The notes: generated from the letters alone by a model not told the origin. Numbered from the stretch's first letter, positions 16,938-25,347 are shown. The stretch: 33,624 bases of DNA from Candidatus Altimarinota bacterium (GCA_012031035.1 JAAUUT010000059.1:1-33624); one strand, 5' to 3'. A program made the numbers and translations.

Positions 16938-19844
16938 ATGGTGAGAAGCTGGCAGCTATGTGTTAATGTTCGTTTATGGTTAGCAGTAAGTTTATTAGGA
17001 TGCTTGAGTAGTTTAGCGGCGCAACCTGGATGGGCAGGGGAAAGATCCAATCCACAGCGATCGCAACAAGCTAGATAACTTCTCCAAAGCGTTGATTATT
17101 TTAAACCAAAACAAAATACTGAAGCTCAAATTATTCCAATTACAGGAATTCAGGTAAATCCTACCGAATCGGGAGTAGAAGTAATTTTACAGACTCCTTT
17201 TGGAGAGAAACTAGAAGTTAGCGATCGCAGCAATGGTAACAACTTTATCGCCGATATTGAAGGGGCACAATTACAATTGCCCGATGGTAAGCCATTTCGT
17301 TCCCTAAATCCCGCAGCAGGAATTAGCGAGATCGTTATTATCAATCTCGATGACAAGACAATTCAAGTTACAGTAGTTGGAGAAACAGCACTGCCGCAAG
17401 TTGAACTATTCGATAGCAAAGAAGTATTAATTTTAGGGTTAACCCCCCTTAATCCCCCCTTGACAAGGGGGGAGCCGGAGGGAAGTCAAATCGTTACCAT
17501 CGATCGCGTTCAACTCAACCCCACCGAAACGGGATTTGAAATTCTCTTACTCACTCCCACGGGCACTGCACAACAATTGCGAGTTGTCAATGTTTCACAG
17601 GAAAATAATTTTATCGCTGAGATTCAAGGCGCTCAAATTAACTTACCCAACGCTCAACCGTTTCGAGCCGAAAACCCCATTGAAGGTGTGAGCGAAGTAA
17701 CGGTAACGAATCAAAATGAAAATACGGTATTAGTAACTGTTGTTGGAGAAGAGAAACCGCCAATAGTTGAGTTTTTTGATAGCGAAGAAGGTTTAATTTT
17801 TAGCGCCACTAGCGAGACACAAACAGCACAGGAAGAAGAGATCGAGTTGGTAGTGACGGGAGAGCAAGATGGATATCGAGTGCCAAATGCAACTACGGCG
17901 ACGCGGACGGATACGCCGATTCGAGATATTCCCCAATCAATTCAAGTTGTACCGCGACAGGTACTCGAAGACCGTGGTGTACGGAGGGAACTTGAGGCCT
18001 TAGAGACTGTCAGTGGTGTAGTTGACATTCAGGCTAATCTATTCGATGCCGGAGGTGTCGTAAATATACGAGGGTTTCAATCAAACACTCGCCTCCGAAA
18101 TGGTTTAGCCAGTGAAGGTATTTTTTATATTGCCCCTATTCCAATTGGAACGGTTGAGCAAGTAGAGGTTCTCAAAGGACCAGCTTCAGTTCTATTCGGA
18201 GCAGTAGAGCCAGGTGGGGTAGTTAATTACGTGACTCGGCAGCCTCTGCCTGAACCTAACTACAAAATTGGATTTGAAGCAGGTAATTATGGACTTTATC
18301 AACCCACTATCGATTTATCAGGACCCTTAACACAGGATAAAAGTGTCCTTTATCGCCTTATCGCCTCCTATCAGGGTGGAGGAAATTATAAAGATGAAGT
18401 TCCTGTCAATAACCAGCGTATATCAATCGCACCCTCCATTACATTTAATATTGGAGATCGCACAAGCCTAAATCTCTACTATGAGTATGATAAATACCGA
18501 CTCACTCCTAGCGCTGAACCGCTTCTCAGCGATGGTAGCCTTATCCCTAGAAACATCTACCCTTTATACTTTTCGTCACAAGATAATGAGAGTCATCGCA
18601 TTGGCTATGCTCTGAATCACAGATTTAGTGAGAGTTGGCAGCTTCGACATAATCTTTCGATAAACCTTGTCAAATCGTCACTTGCTTCGCTTGAGTACAC
18701 AAACCTATTGGAGGATCGTTTTCTTACAGACTTTTTTGGATTGACCGTCTCTGGTAAGGATGAGGTATATGCAGGACAGATCGATCTGGTTGGAAATTTT
18801 AGAACTGGTTCAATCTCTCATCAACTTTTAGCTGGCTTTGATCTCACCCGTCAATTGAGTTATTACGGTGATTTTTCTAATACCTTCGATCTACCTCCTC
18901 TAGATATTCGTAATCCAAATTATGATGTTCCATTGCCAGAGCTTCCCTTCCTTCCATTCGGTTCTCTTCGGATCAATCAATCCTATGGAGTTTACCTTCA
19001 AGATCAAATTGCCTTCAGCGATAATCTGAAGATGCTGATCGGTGGTCGTTATGATTGGTTAACAGATGAAAATGGTCCGATCGATGGTGATAGGACATCT
19101 CAAAATGATGGGGCTTTTAGTCCTCGTATTGGTTTAGTTTATCAGCCCAACCAGAATGTTTCACTCTATGCTAGCTACAGTCAATCATTCCGACCCTCAA
19201 TCGGGCAAAATCCAGACAGTAGACCGTTTGAACCGACTAGAGGGACTCAATACGAGGTTGGGGTCAAGGCAGATTTTCTCAATGGTAAACTTTCTACAAC
19301 CCTAGCACTATACAATTTGACCAAGACTAATGTCTTAACTCCCGATCCCGATCCTGAACTAGCGAGACAAGGTTTCCAAGTGCAAGTTGGGGAACAACGG
19401 AGTCGCGGAGTCGAGTTAGATGTTGCAGGTGAAATTTTACCAGGTTGGAAAGTTATCGCTTCCTATGCGTTCACAGATGCAGAAGTAACCGCAGATAACT
19501 CTACACCGAGTACAGTTAGTCAACCCCTTAGAGGAGTTCCCAAACATCAAGCAAGTTTGTGGAGTACCTACACTATCCAGAAAGGAGATTTGCAAGGGCT
19601 AGGATTCGGATTGGGATTATTTTACGTTGGGGAGCGTCAAGACAACTTTGGCAACTCAGCCCAATTAGCTAGTTACCTGAGAACTGATGCGGCACTGTAC
19701 TATCGTCGAAATGGGTTTAATGCAGCAATCAATGTTCGCAACCTTTTTAACACTGATTATGTAAGTTCTCCCAACTTTGGCACACTTTTCATTAATCGAG
19801 GAACTCCACTGACCATTGTTGGCTCGATTAGTTGGGAGTTTTAA
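16938..19844 (+). pseudogene. TonB-dependent siderophore receptor with two AMIN domains, in-frame stop
   Basis: An outer-membrane receptor for iron-siderophore complexes. The ATG at 16938 starts a signal peptide (LAVSLLGCLSSLAAQPGWAG). Codon 47 is TAA (17076-17078), after which the same frame stays open to 19844. Two AMIN-like repeats follow (ITGIQVNPTESGVEVIL and IDRVQLNPTETGFEILL mark their starts), each ending in a PxVEFFDS-type segment. Next come a TonB-box-like EEIELVVTG, the plug domain (DIPQSIQVVPRQVLEDRG; VEQVEVLKGPASVLFGAVEPGG) and a 22-strand-type barrel ending in ISWEF with the terminal Phe. Without the stop it would be about 968 residues. The stop separates export signal from receptor, so expression needs read-through, correction of the sequence, or does not occur. 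Downstream starts such as the TTG at 17277 would lack a signal peptide. Confidence 0.88.
17437..17483. repeat. C/G-run dispersed repeat inside the receptor gene
   Basis: A run of TTAACCCCCCTTAATCCC leads into the perfect hairpin CCCCCCTT-GAC-AAGGGGGG (17454-17472). This is a repeat type widespread in cyanobacterial intergenic DNA. Here it is in frame and encodes GLTPLNPPLTRGEPEGS, exactly in the linker between the two AMIN copies. Confidence 0.75.
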
Positions 19845-19901
19845 CTTGTATTGTGTGCTAGTTGTAATTAGAATCCTAGCTAGGAGAAAACACTCTTTGC
19901 A

Positions 19902-20552
19902 ATGAGAAGAAGCGTTAACTACAGAATTACTTTGTTCCTTCTCTGCCTAGCAGCCATGATGGTCTTTATGATCTCTGCTTGCAGCGAAAAGACGTTATGG
20001 GTTAAGCAAGGAGAAGTTAATTCAAAAATCGTGCAGACTACTCCATTAAGTCTTGCACAAAAGCCAGTAGCAACAAAAATCATCAACCATGCGCTTGGTC
20101 AAGTTGAAATCCCACTTCATCCCCAACGAATTGTTGTATTAGACGATCGGGGTTTTTTAATTGAGACACTATCGCTATTTGGCATAAAGCCAGTGGGTGT
20201 TTTGTCCTGTTCTATCTGTATAAGTTCAGATATTGTTAGGGAATTTCGTGCTGATATTCCAGTTGTAGGCGATGGTGGGCAACCTTCTCTAGAAAAAATT
20301 CTCAGCCTTAAACCCGATCTGATCTTGGGAGATTATTGGAGAAAAGATTCCTACCCGCTATTGTCTGCGATCGCATCCATTATCTCAATCCCCAAACAGG
20401 TAAAATTGAGCAGGGTTTCACCTAAATTTCATAATTGTTCTAGAGTGCAAGTTTCAAGGCGCGATCGCGTAGGGAATTTTTTCGAGAGCAAAGCGATTAA
20501 AGTGATTGTATTGTCCAAACATCGGGCCGACACTTGCCATCTGGAACATTAA
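19902..20552 (+). pseudogene. Fe-siderophore ABC transporter binding lipoprotein, 3'-truncated
   Basis: A periplasmic binding protein of the FhuD/FecB type, which would hand siderophore from the TonB receptor to an inner-membrane ABC transporter. It has a lipoprotein signal (VFMISAC, lipid-bearing Cys27), then NHALGQVEIPLHPQRIVVLD, the domain-opening motif, and SLEKILSLKPDLILGDYW. Family similarity stops near residue 160 (SYPLLSAIAS). The remaining codons run across a junction into the antisense of a GST gene and are not homologous. Normal length is about 300-330 residues, so the second lobe is missing. It starts 58 bp after the receptor and was probably in its operon. Confidence 0.82.
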
Positions 20553-20837
20553 CCATTCAAGACTTTGATATTTTTGTTTGCGCTCGGTACTAAAAAAACG
20601 ATTTGTTTTTTCTGCTAAGTAGATCGAAATTGCACCAGATTCAAAGACCGTTATCTCTTCATCGCGATCGATAATAGCGGGGATTTTGCTATTAGGATTG
20701 ATGGCAATATATTCTGGCGTAAATTGTTCGCCTTTGGTAATGTCGATTTTATGAACATTGTAGGGAAGACCCATTTCTTCGAGCGCGATCGAAACTTTTC
20801 GACCATTGGGCGTAGTGAGGGTGTAGAGGTCAATCAT
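20454..20837 (-). pseudogene. Glutathione S-transferase-like protein, 3'-truncated
   Basis: An N-terminal thioredoxin-fold GST domain of the YghU/Ure2-like type: MIDLYTLTTPNGRKVSIALEE, NPNSKIPAIID, and the glutathione-binding VFESGAISIYLAEK. Part of the helical domain follows (YQSLEWLMFQMASVGPMFGQ) up to EKIPYAI, then Ala-Pro-stop. Family members run to 200 residues or more; this one stops at 127. The break coincides with a GCGATCGC site (20461-20468). The adjacent binding-protein gene, on the other strand, is truncated at the same junction. An HxlR-type regulator, divergent by 350 bp, is a common neighbour of such redox genes. Confidence 0.82.
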
Positions 20838-21187
20838 TATACAAATGAAATTTTTACACGGGGACTTTGCTATTATTACGTTTTTTCTGGAATGACGATC
20901 GCGAGCGGGAATTCTGGTAACTAATCGAACGTTTTAGCTTAAATAATTGAGAAGGTTCTTCGCGATCGCAAAGAGGTTAAGTTCAAGGTTCCAATCTCAC
21001 ATAGCGTAGGGTTGCCATTGGCAACAACTCGATTCGGTCAGGGGGTTTTCCTCTTATTTTACAGATACAAAAAAGATTGAAAGCTCGAAAAACTTTTTAC
21101 TAATTTACTTATTTCTAGACTTACGAGTATGATGTCTGGAAGTCAGAAAACTAGCAATTAGATACTAAAAAGTTAGCTACATACCAA
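20838..21187. other. Divergent intergenic region between GST fragment and HxlR regulator
   Basis: No coding remnant recognised. It holds a perfect small hairpin, GTTGCC-ATT-GGCAAC, at 21011-21025 and two HIP1 octamers. The stretch 21095-21170, next to the regulator's start, has repeated ACTTA/ACTAA steps that could be an HxlR operator, but I cannot define its ends. Confidence 0.5.
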
Positions 21188-21592
21188 ATGGTGCGCAAAG
21201 AAATTAATAATATTCCAGAACCAGAGATCTTTACGCTTGAATGTCCGATCCAACAAGTGTTAGATATTATTTGCAATAAATGGAGCGTAATTATTCTCTA
21301 TTGTCTTTCTTTTGGAACGAAACGCTACAATCAATTGCAAAAGCAAATCGAAGGAATCTCTCAGAAAATGTTAACTCAAAGCCTGCGAAATTTAGAACGG
21401 CATGGGTTGGTAGAAAGAAGAGTTTATCCGGCGGTTCCGCCGAGAGTAGAATATTCTCTCACATCTTTGGGCGAAACCTTAATCGAGCCGCTAACTCCTC
21501 TTGCTCAATGGTCGCAATTACATATCTCAGAAATCAAATCTGCACGCGATCGCTATGACAATCTTGAATCAATTACCAACGATGAACGATAA
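21188..21592 (+). CDS. HxlR-family winged-helix transcriptional regulator
   Basis: A 134-residue DNA-binding protein. The HxlR core is complete: ECPIQQVLDIICNKWSVIILYCLSFGTKRYNQLQK (entry helix and first HTH helix), GISQKMLTQSLRNLERHGLVERRVYPAVPPRVEYSLT (recognition helix and wing), and LTPLAQWSQ (dimer helix). A Cys (residue 19) sits at the usual N-terminal position where some family members sense electrophiles or oxidants; that role is not shown here. It is divergent from the truncated GST gene and may control it and itself. The start is the ATG at 21188. Confidence 0.92.
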   Translation: MVRKEINNIPEPEIFTLECPIQQVLDIICNKWSVIILYCLSFGTKRYNQLQKQIEGISQKMLTQSLRNLERHGLVERRVYPAVPPRVEYSLTSLGETLIEPLTPLAQWSQLHISEIKSARDRYDNLESITNDER

Positions 21593-21658
21593 AGCAAAAT
21601 TCATAATTTATAATTTCTAATTAGCCATTAGATTCAGTTAATAATCGTTCTTAAAACT

Positions 21659-22060
21659 TTGAAAGTTTTTGTCTATGGAACCCTAAAACCTGGAGAGAAA
21701 AATTATCATCCCTATTGCGCCTCTCAAGTCATAGAGACTAAAAAAGCTTATACCTGGGGACAGCTTTATCATTTACCGCTAGGCTACCCAGCTATGACTA
21801 CAGGGAAGAGCAAAGTCATGGGTTTTCTACTAACCTTCTCTAATGAAGAGATTTTAGAAAGTCTTGATGAATTAGAAGATTATCATCCACAGCGATCGCC
21901 TCAAGACAACGAATACGAACGTCAAAAAATTCTGGTCTACGATCTCGCTGGAGAGCCTTTGGGCGAGGCTTGGAGCTATATTATGACTCTTAAAAAGGTA
22001 GAACAACTAAAAGGCGTTCTCGTCCCTTCTGGATGGTGGAGTATTAACAGTTACCAGTGA
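21659..22060 (+). CDS. Gamma-glutamylcyclotransferase-like (GGCT/AIG2 fold) protein
   Basis: A 133-residue protein of the GGCT-like fold. The N-terminal KVFVYGTLKPGEKN is the family's YGTLxxG substrate loop. The acidic SLDELEDYHP segment carries the Glu expected to act as the catalytic base, and DNEYERQKILVYD is the following strand. Members split gamma-glutamyl amines or dipeptides to 5-oxoproline; the substrate cannot be read here. The start is a TTG at 21659; no ATG in frame precedes the YGTL motif, and no good ribosome-binding site is visible. It follows the HxlR gene by 66 bp on the same strand, so co-transcription is possible. Confidence 0.85.
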   Translation: MKVFVYGTLKPGEKNYHPYCASQVIETKKAYTWGQLYHLPLGYPAMTTGKSKVMGFLLTFSNEEILESLDELEDYHPQRSPQDNEYERQKILVYDLAGEPLGEAWSYIMTLKKVEQLKGVLVPSGWWSINSYQ

Positions 22061-22064
22061 CCAG

Positions 22065-22190
22065 TTACCCATTTTTGAAGTCAGAAGCAACAAGTTTGCC
22101 ATTAGGACCGAACGCGATCGCATTAACCATACTCTCACGCTCGACTAAAGCGAGCAGTAGTATTTTACTGGGATTGAATCTCTGGCGATC
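22065..22190 (-). pseudogene. WD40-repeat remnant
   Basis: On the minus strand a short frame ending at TAA (22065-22067) reads SMVNAIAFGPNGKLVASDF, matching the core of a WD40 blade (V-x-A-I-A-F-x-P-N-G-K-L-V-A-S). Upstream residues (PSKILLLALVERE) are not recognisable, and only one blade is present. It is the 3' end of a decayed WD40 gene. It lies on the same strand as, and in collinear order with, the HTH fragment at 27057-27159. Confidence 0.45.
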
Positions 22191-22604
22191 GCTGGCGCAT
22201 TGCTAAGATAAAACGACAATATGAAAGATATTAAAACGTTATTATTGTCGCTCGTCGAGCAAATTTATTAAATTATTCCGATCGCAGTAAAAATAAGCAG
22301 AACAAGCGCAGTTAAATCTATGCGATCGCAACAAGTTATAGTTGTCCCATCGTGCTTTAATGCTTATCATAATAATCTTTTGGTGTCTCTGCATATTTTA
22401 TATTTTTCATAATTGGCTATTAACTAAAATAATTAATTTCTGATTAGCGATCGGAATAATTTTGTGAGGGATTATTACAATCCTTTAAGACTTCGCGTAA
22501 AATGCAAACATAAATTTGAGTTATTATTAACCACTCAAAATTTTAAATTTTGCAGTTGGCAAACAGAATTGAAATGCTCTGTACGAAAGGAGAACAATAT
22601 ACCA
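22191..22604. other. AT-rich intergenic region upstream of the haloperoxidase
   Basis: No recognised coding sequence apart from the WD40 remnant at its left. A separated inverted repeat, CGACAATA / TATTGTCG, lies around 22213-22250. The frame of the haloperoxidase is open back to 22464, but those 47 codons look non-coding (no domain similarity), and a good ribosome-binding site lies just before 22605. Confidence 0.5.
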
Positions 22605-24035
22605 ATGGTAGATTCAATTCTTTTCTGGAACGCAGTCGCGCTTGAAGCCAACCGCGTTAGTCATACTGATGGCAGCAAAGAACAAAACGGGCCGACACTC
22701 AGTTCGCGAGCGTTAGCTATTATTCACCTAGCGATGTATGACGCATATGCAGGTGTCGTCAAAAATTCAGCCTTGCCACCTTATTTGCCCCAATTACCGC
22801 AGCCTGCACCTGGCGCATCGGCAGCATCAGCAGTGACATCGGCGGCTCATGCCACCTTGTCAAGTTTGTTTCCCAGCCAAGAAGCTTTTTTTAATTCCAA
22901 ACGAGCAGATTTTGATGCCAAACGAGCAGAAAAAGGTGATGTAGACGCTAACAATGCCGGACACGAGTTTGGATTGGTCGTCGCTCAAAAAATTCTTGGC
23001 GAGCGAAAAGACGATCCGAACGACAGCGATGCTGGTTACGTGCCTTCATCGCAGCGTGGCAAACATCGCGTTGACCCCGACAATCCCAATCAAGGTTTTT
23101 CTGCACCTTTCTACGGGGCGCGGTCGAAAGGCTTTGCAATTACGAAACGACACGTATTAGAAGAGTCACCGTTTGATAACGATGAATATTTGAAGGCGTT
23201 AAGACAGGTGCGCGGCAAAGGTATCGCGCCCGAATTGATGGGAACCTTACCAGATGACATCGAAGCTCGCACGGTAGACGAAACTATCATTGGGATTTTT
23301 TGGGCCTATGATGGAGCGTCTGGACTGGGGACACCACCGCGTCTGTACAACCAAATTGTTCGTCGGGTAGCAATCGCTAAAGGGAATACAGAAGCTCAAA
23401 ATGCACGTTTATTTGCGTTGGTCAATGCAGCAATGGGCGATGCTGGCATTTTAGCCTGGGAACAGAAATATATTCACGATCTTTGGCGACCCGTGCTAGG
23501 CATTCGCGAACACGACGAATCATTCGGCCCGGCGGCGACAGCAACTAACAACAATATTTCAGATGATGGCGATCCGTCATGGTTGCCATTAGGTGCGCCT
23601 GCTTCCAACTCAACTGGAGCAAAGAACTTCACTCCACCCTTTCCGGCGTATCCGTCGGGACACGCCACTTTTGGAGCGGCTGCATTGCATATTACAAGGC
23701 TTTTCTACCATGTAAGTCATTGCGGATCTGATGACCTATTCGACGGTCTAGATTTTGTCTCCGAGGAATTAAATGGCAAGAATAAAGATAACAAAGGTGC
23801 AGTACGACCGAGACATCGCCGCAAGTTTGATGGCGGATTGTGGCAGATGATTATTGAAAACGGGTTGAGTCGCGTTTATCTTGGCGTGCATTGGGTTTTT
23901 GATGCCTTTAGCACCGACAACAATGGCGAACCCAATCTCTCAAGAAATGTTGGCGGAGTGCCGCTTGGTATCGCGATCGCGGAAGATATCTTTAATAGCG
24001 GATTGAAGCGGTCAATGGTAGGCCCGCGAACATAA
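22605..24035 (+). CDS. Vanadium-dependent haloperoxidase family (PAP2 fold)
   Basis: A 476-residue protein of the vanadium haloperoxidase / type 2 acid phosphatase superfamily; haloperoxidases use vanadate and H2O2 to oxidise halides. Vanadate-site residues are all present with family spacing: Lys288 and Arg295 (KYIHDLWRPV), Ser351-Gly352-His353 (PAYPSGHATFGAA), and Arg423 and His429 (SRVYLGVHW). I chose the ATG at 22605 because AAAGGAG lies about 12 nt upstream and the VDSILFWNAVALEANR opening is typical of the bacterial family. There is no signal peptide, so it is probably cytoplasmic unless exported by another route. Whether it is a halogenating enzyme or a phosphatase cannot be told from the motifs. 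It stands alone, followed by its own terminator. Confidence 0.9.
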   Translation: MVDSILFWNAVALEANRVSHTDGSKEQNGPTLSSRALAIIHLAMYDAYAGVVKNSALPPYLPQLPQPAPGASAASAVTSAAHATLSSLFPSQEAFFNSKRADFDAKRAEKGDVDANNAGHEFGLVVAQKILGERKDDPNDSDAGYVPSSQRGKHRVDPDNPNQGFSAPFYGARSKGFAITKRHVLEESPFDNDEYLKALRQVRGKGIAPELMGTLPDDIEARTVDETIIGIFWAYDGASGLGTPPRLYNQIVRRVAIAKGNTEAQNARLFALVNAAMGDAGILAWEQKYIHDLWRPVLGIREHDESFGPAATATNNNISDDGDPSWLPLGAPASNSTGAKNFTPPFPAYPSGHATFGAAALHITRLFYHVSHCGSDDLFDGLDFVSEELNGKNKDNKGAVRPRHRRKFDGGLWQMIIENGLSRVYLGVHWVFDAFSTDNNGEPNLSRNVGGVPLGIAIAEDIFNSGLKRSMVGPRT

Positions 24036-24137
24036 CTCAACCATTTTCTCAATGGGGAAGTAGCCGCGATCGCACTTTATTCATAAAAGTTTTAGTTTTG
24101 CGATCGCAGACTTTCTCAAGCAACTGAAGTTAACTAC

Positions 24138-24170
24138 AGACCGCTGCACAACTGGCGGTCTTCTTCTTTT
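24138..24170 (+). terminator. Rho-independent terminator after the haloperoxidase gene
   Basis: AGACCGC pairs with GCGGTCT (7 bp, 10-nt loop), followed by TTCTTCTTTT. It lies 102 bp after the haloperoxidase stop codon. Confidence 0.8.
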
Positions 24171-24191
24171 AGACTGGCATTGGTTTTAAGA

Positions 24192-24346
24192 TAATACCAA
24201 TTTTCAATAGTTGTGAAAGAGATCCGCTCGCGGGGAAAAGGGGAAAGGGGTTCATGGAAAAGATTGTCAGACTTCCCTTTAACATGACTTTTTAACCTTT
24301 TTTTTGACCCAAGTAAATCTCTCATTACTTTCGCAAATTGGTATAA
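24192..24346. mobile_element. MITE-like element (about 155 bp)
   Basis: The ends are an imperfect inverted repeat of about 30 bp: TAATACCAATTTTCAATAG at the left, and at the right the reverse complement of TTATACCAATTTGCGAAAG; similarity continues through a GAGAT block. The interior has no coding potential. The terminal ATACCAATT is also the terminal sequence of the IS630 element at about 25409, which could supply the transposase. The right end abuts an IS200 transposase remnant, as if inserted into it at a TA. Confidence 0.6.
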
Positions 24347-24486
24347 CCAATCTTCCAGAAAACAGGATTTTTATAGAATTGAGCGCAACGCTCAGGAAAC
24401 TCTTTGCGAATTAACCTGCTACTAACGGTTTTCAAATTATTGGCAAAAGAACTAATTAGTACTTTGGGATTGATCTCGACGATTCA
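24343..24486 (-). pseudogene. IS200/IS605 TnpA (Y1 transposase) remnant
   Basis: On the minus strand the frame from 24486 reads IVEINPKVLISS, then FANNLKTVSSRLIRKEFPER, then CAQFYKNPVFWKIGY. The NNLKT-SSRLIR block and the PVFW..GY strand are characteristic of IS200-family Y1 transposases. The HUH motif side and N-terminus are missing: an in-frame stop precedes IVEI. The C-terminal Tyr helix is also gone. The similarity ends exactly at the right end of the MITE-like element. It is non-functional. Confidence 0.6.
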
Positions 24487-24663
24487 AGAATGGGGAACGG
24501 GGTGACTCGTCCCAGCATCTAAGACCATAGCGAAGCTTGGTCTTAGAGCTTCAAGTAGTGGATGGAAGTTTCTTTCGTTCTAGTACGGCAGTCAATCCTA
24601 CCCTTACTATTATCGCTAATGCTTTGCGGGTGGGCGATCGCTTGTTGGAACGCCTAAAATAAC

Positions 24664-24691
24664 TTGATTGTAGCAACAAATGTTGTAACAT
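24664..24691 (+). promoter_or_regulatory. Toxin-antitoxin promoter with overlapping operator
   Basis: A -35-like TTGATT (24664-24669) and a -10-like TAACAT (24686-24691) are 16 bp apart, 33 bp before the antitoxin ATG. The imperfect palindrome TGTAGCAACA-AA-TGTTGTAACA (24669-24690, 8 of 10 positions paired) overlaps the spacer and -10. That is where an AbrB-type antitoxin or its toxin complex would bind for self-repression. Confidence 0.45.
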
Positions 24692-24724
24692 AGAAGAGTA
24701 GAAAAAATAAATAAGGAAACAAAG

Positions 24725-24946
24725 ATGCTTCTAAATGTTAAGAAAAGAGGTAATTCTCTCAGTGCGATCATCCCTAAAGAAATGGCAACCGAGATGAATG
24801 TTGAAGATGGAGATAATCTCTTTGTAACCAAAACTCCTTTTGGCTATGAAATTTCAGCCTACGATCCTAGCTTTGCGAAGAAAATGGAAATTGCCAGACG
24901 CGGTATGAAGAAGTATCGCAATGCCTTAATTGAGTTAGCTAAATGA
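24725..24946 (+). CDS. AbrB/MazE-type antitoxin
   Basis: A 73-residue protein. The N-terminal LNVKKRGNSLSAIIPKEMATEMNVEDGD is a complete AbrB/SpoVT swapped-hairpin DNA-binding domain (positions 3-30). The C-terminal tail (SFAKKMEIARRGMKKYRNALIELAK) is the charged helix expected to wrap the toxin. The antitoxin would neutralise the Doc-like protein and repress the operon. Its last codons overlap the toxin start by 4 nt (ATGA), the usual translational coupling of toxin-antitoxin pairs. An AAGGAA ribosome-binding site lies before the ATG. Confidence 0.9.
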   Translation: MLLNVKKRGNSLSAIIPKEMATEMNVEDGDNLFVTKTPFGYEISAYDPSFAKKMEIARRGMKKYRNALIELAK

Positions 24947-25347
24947 CCGAACCTTGTTGGCTGGATATCCATGATATTTGTGCTATACATGGCGAAATTC
25001 TTGCCGAGTCAGGGGGAACTTCTGGAATCTTGAATTGGGGTTCCCTTGATTCATCCGTAAATAAGCCTAAAAATCTTTATTACTACAGTAATGGCGAAGC
25101 AACTTTGTACGAATTAGCTGCGGCTTATGGCTATGGATTTGTGAAAAACCATTGTTTTGTTGATGGGAATAAAAGAGTTGCGTTGATTGCTGTTTATACT
25201 TTTTTAGCAGTTAATGGAATTGAACTGGTGGCTTCTGAAGTTGATGCGGCAAACTTTTTCTTATATTTGGCAGCAAGTCTAGAATCGCAAGATAAATTAA
25301 TGCAAGAATTGGTTGAATGGCTAAAAGCTAACAGCGAAATAAATTGA
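24943..25347 (+). CDS. Death-on-curing (Doc/Fic) family toxin
   Basis: A 134-residue Fic-fold protein of the Doc type, which in the phage P1 system phosphorylates EF-Tu and stops translation. The Fic motif is intact: His70, Cys-Phe-Val, Asp74, Gly-Asn76-Lys77-Arg78 (HCFVDGNKR). The Doc N-terminal pattern (WLDIHDICAIHGEILAESGG, then LDSSVNKPKN) is present. No inhibitory alpha-inh motif ((S/T)xxxE(G/N)) is evident in the toxin itself, in keeping with inhibition by the partner antitoxin. The pair sits among transposon remnants and is probably acquired. The frame is intact, so it may be active. Confidence 0.92.
   Translation: MTEPCWLDIHDICAIHGEILAESGGTSGILNWGSLDSSVNKPKNLYYYSNGEATLYELAAAYGYGFVKNHCFVDGNKRVALIAVYTFLAVNGIELVASEVDAANFFLYLAASLESQDKLMQELVEWLKANSEIN

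Noticed and set aside
22464..22604. The 47-codon N-terminal extension of the haloperoxidase.
   Set aside because: It has no signal-peptide pattern and no family similarity, and AAAGGAG before the ATG at 22605 marks the real start.
24519..24546. A 9-bp hairpin, CTAAGACCA / TGGTCTTAG, considered as an IS200 end or terminator.
   Set aside because: It has no T-run and lies too close to the TnpA remnant to be its true left end. It may belong to another dispersed repeat; left unassigned.
24558..24662. A 34-codon frame (GTG start) reading AVNPTLTIIANALRVGDRLLERLK, considered as the tail of an XRE/HigA-type antitoxin.
   Set aside because: NPTL..IANAL is suggestive of such C-termini, but no helix-turn-helix precedes it, and the upstream DNA is a hairpin repeat. 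Not supported enough to annotate.
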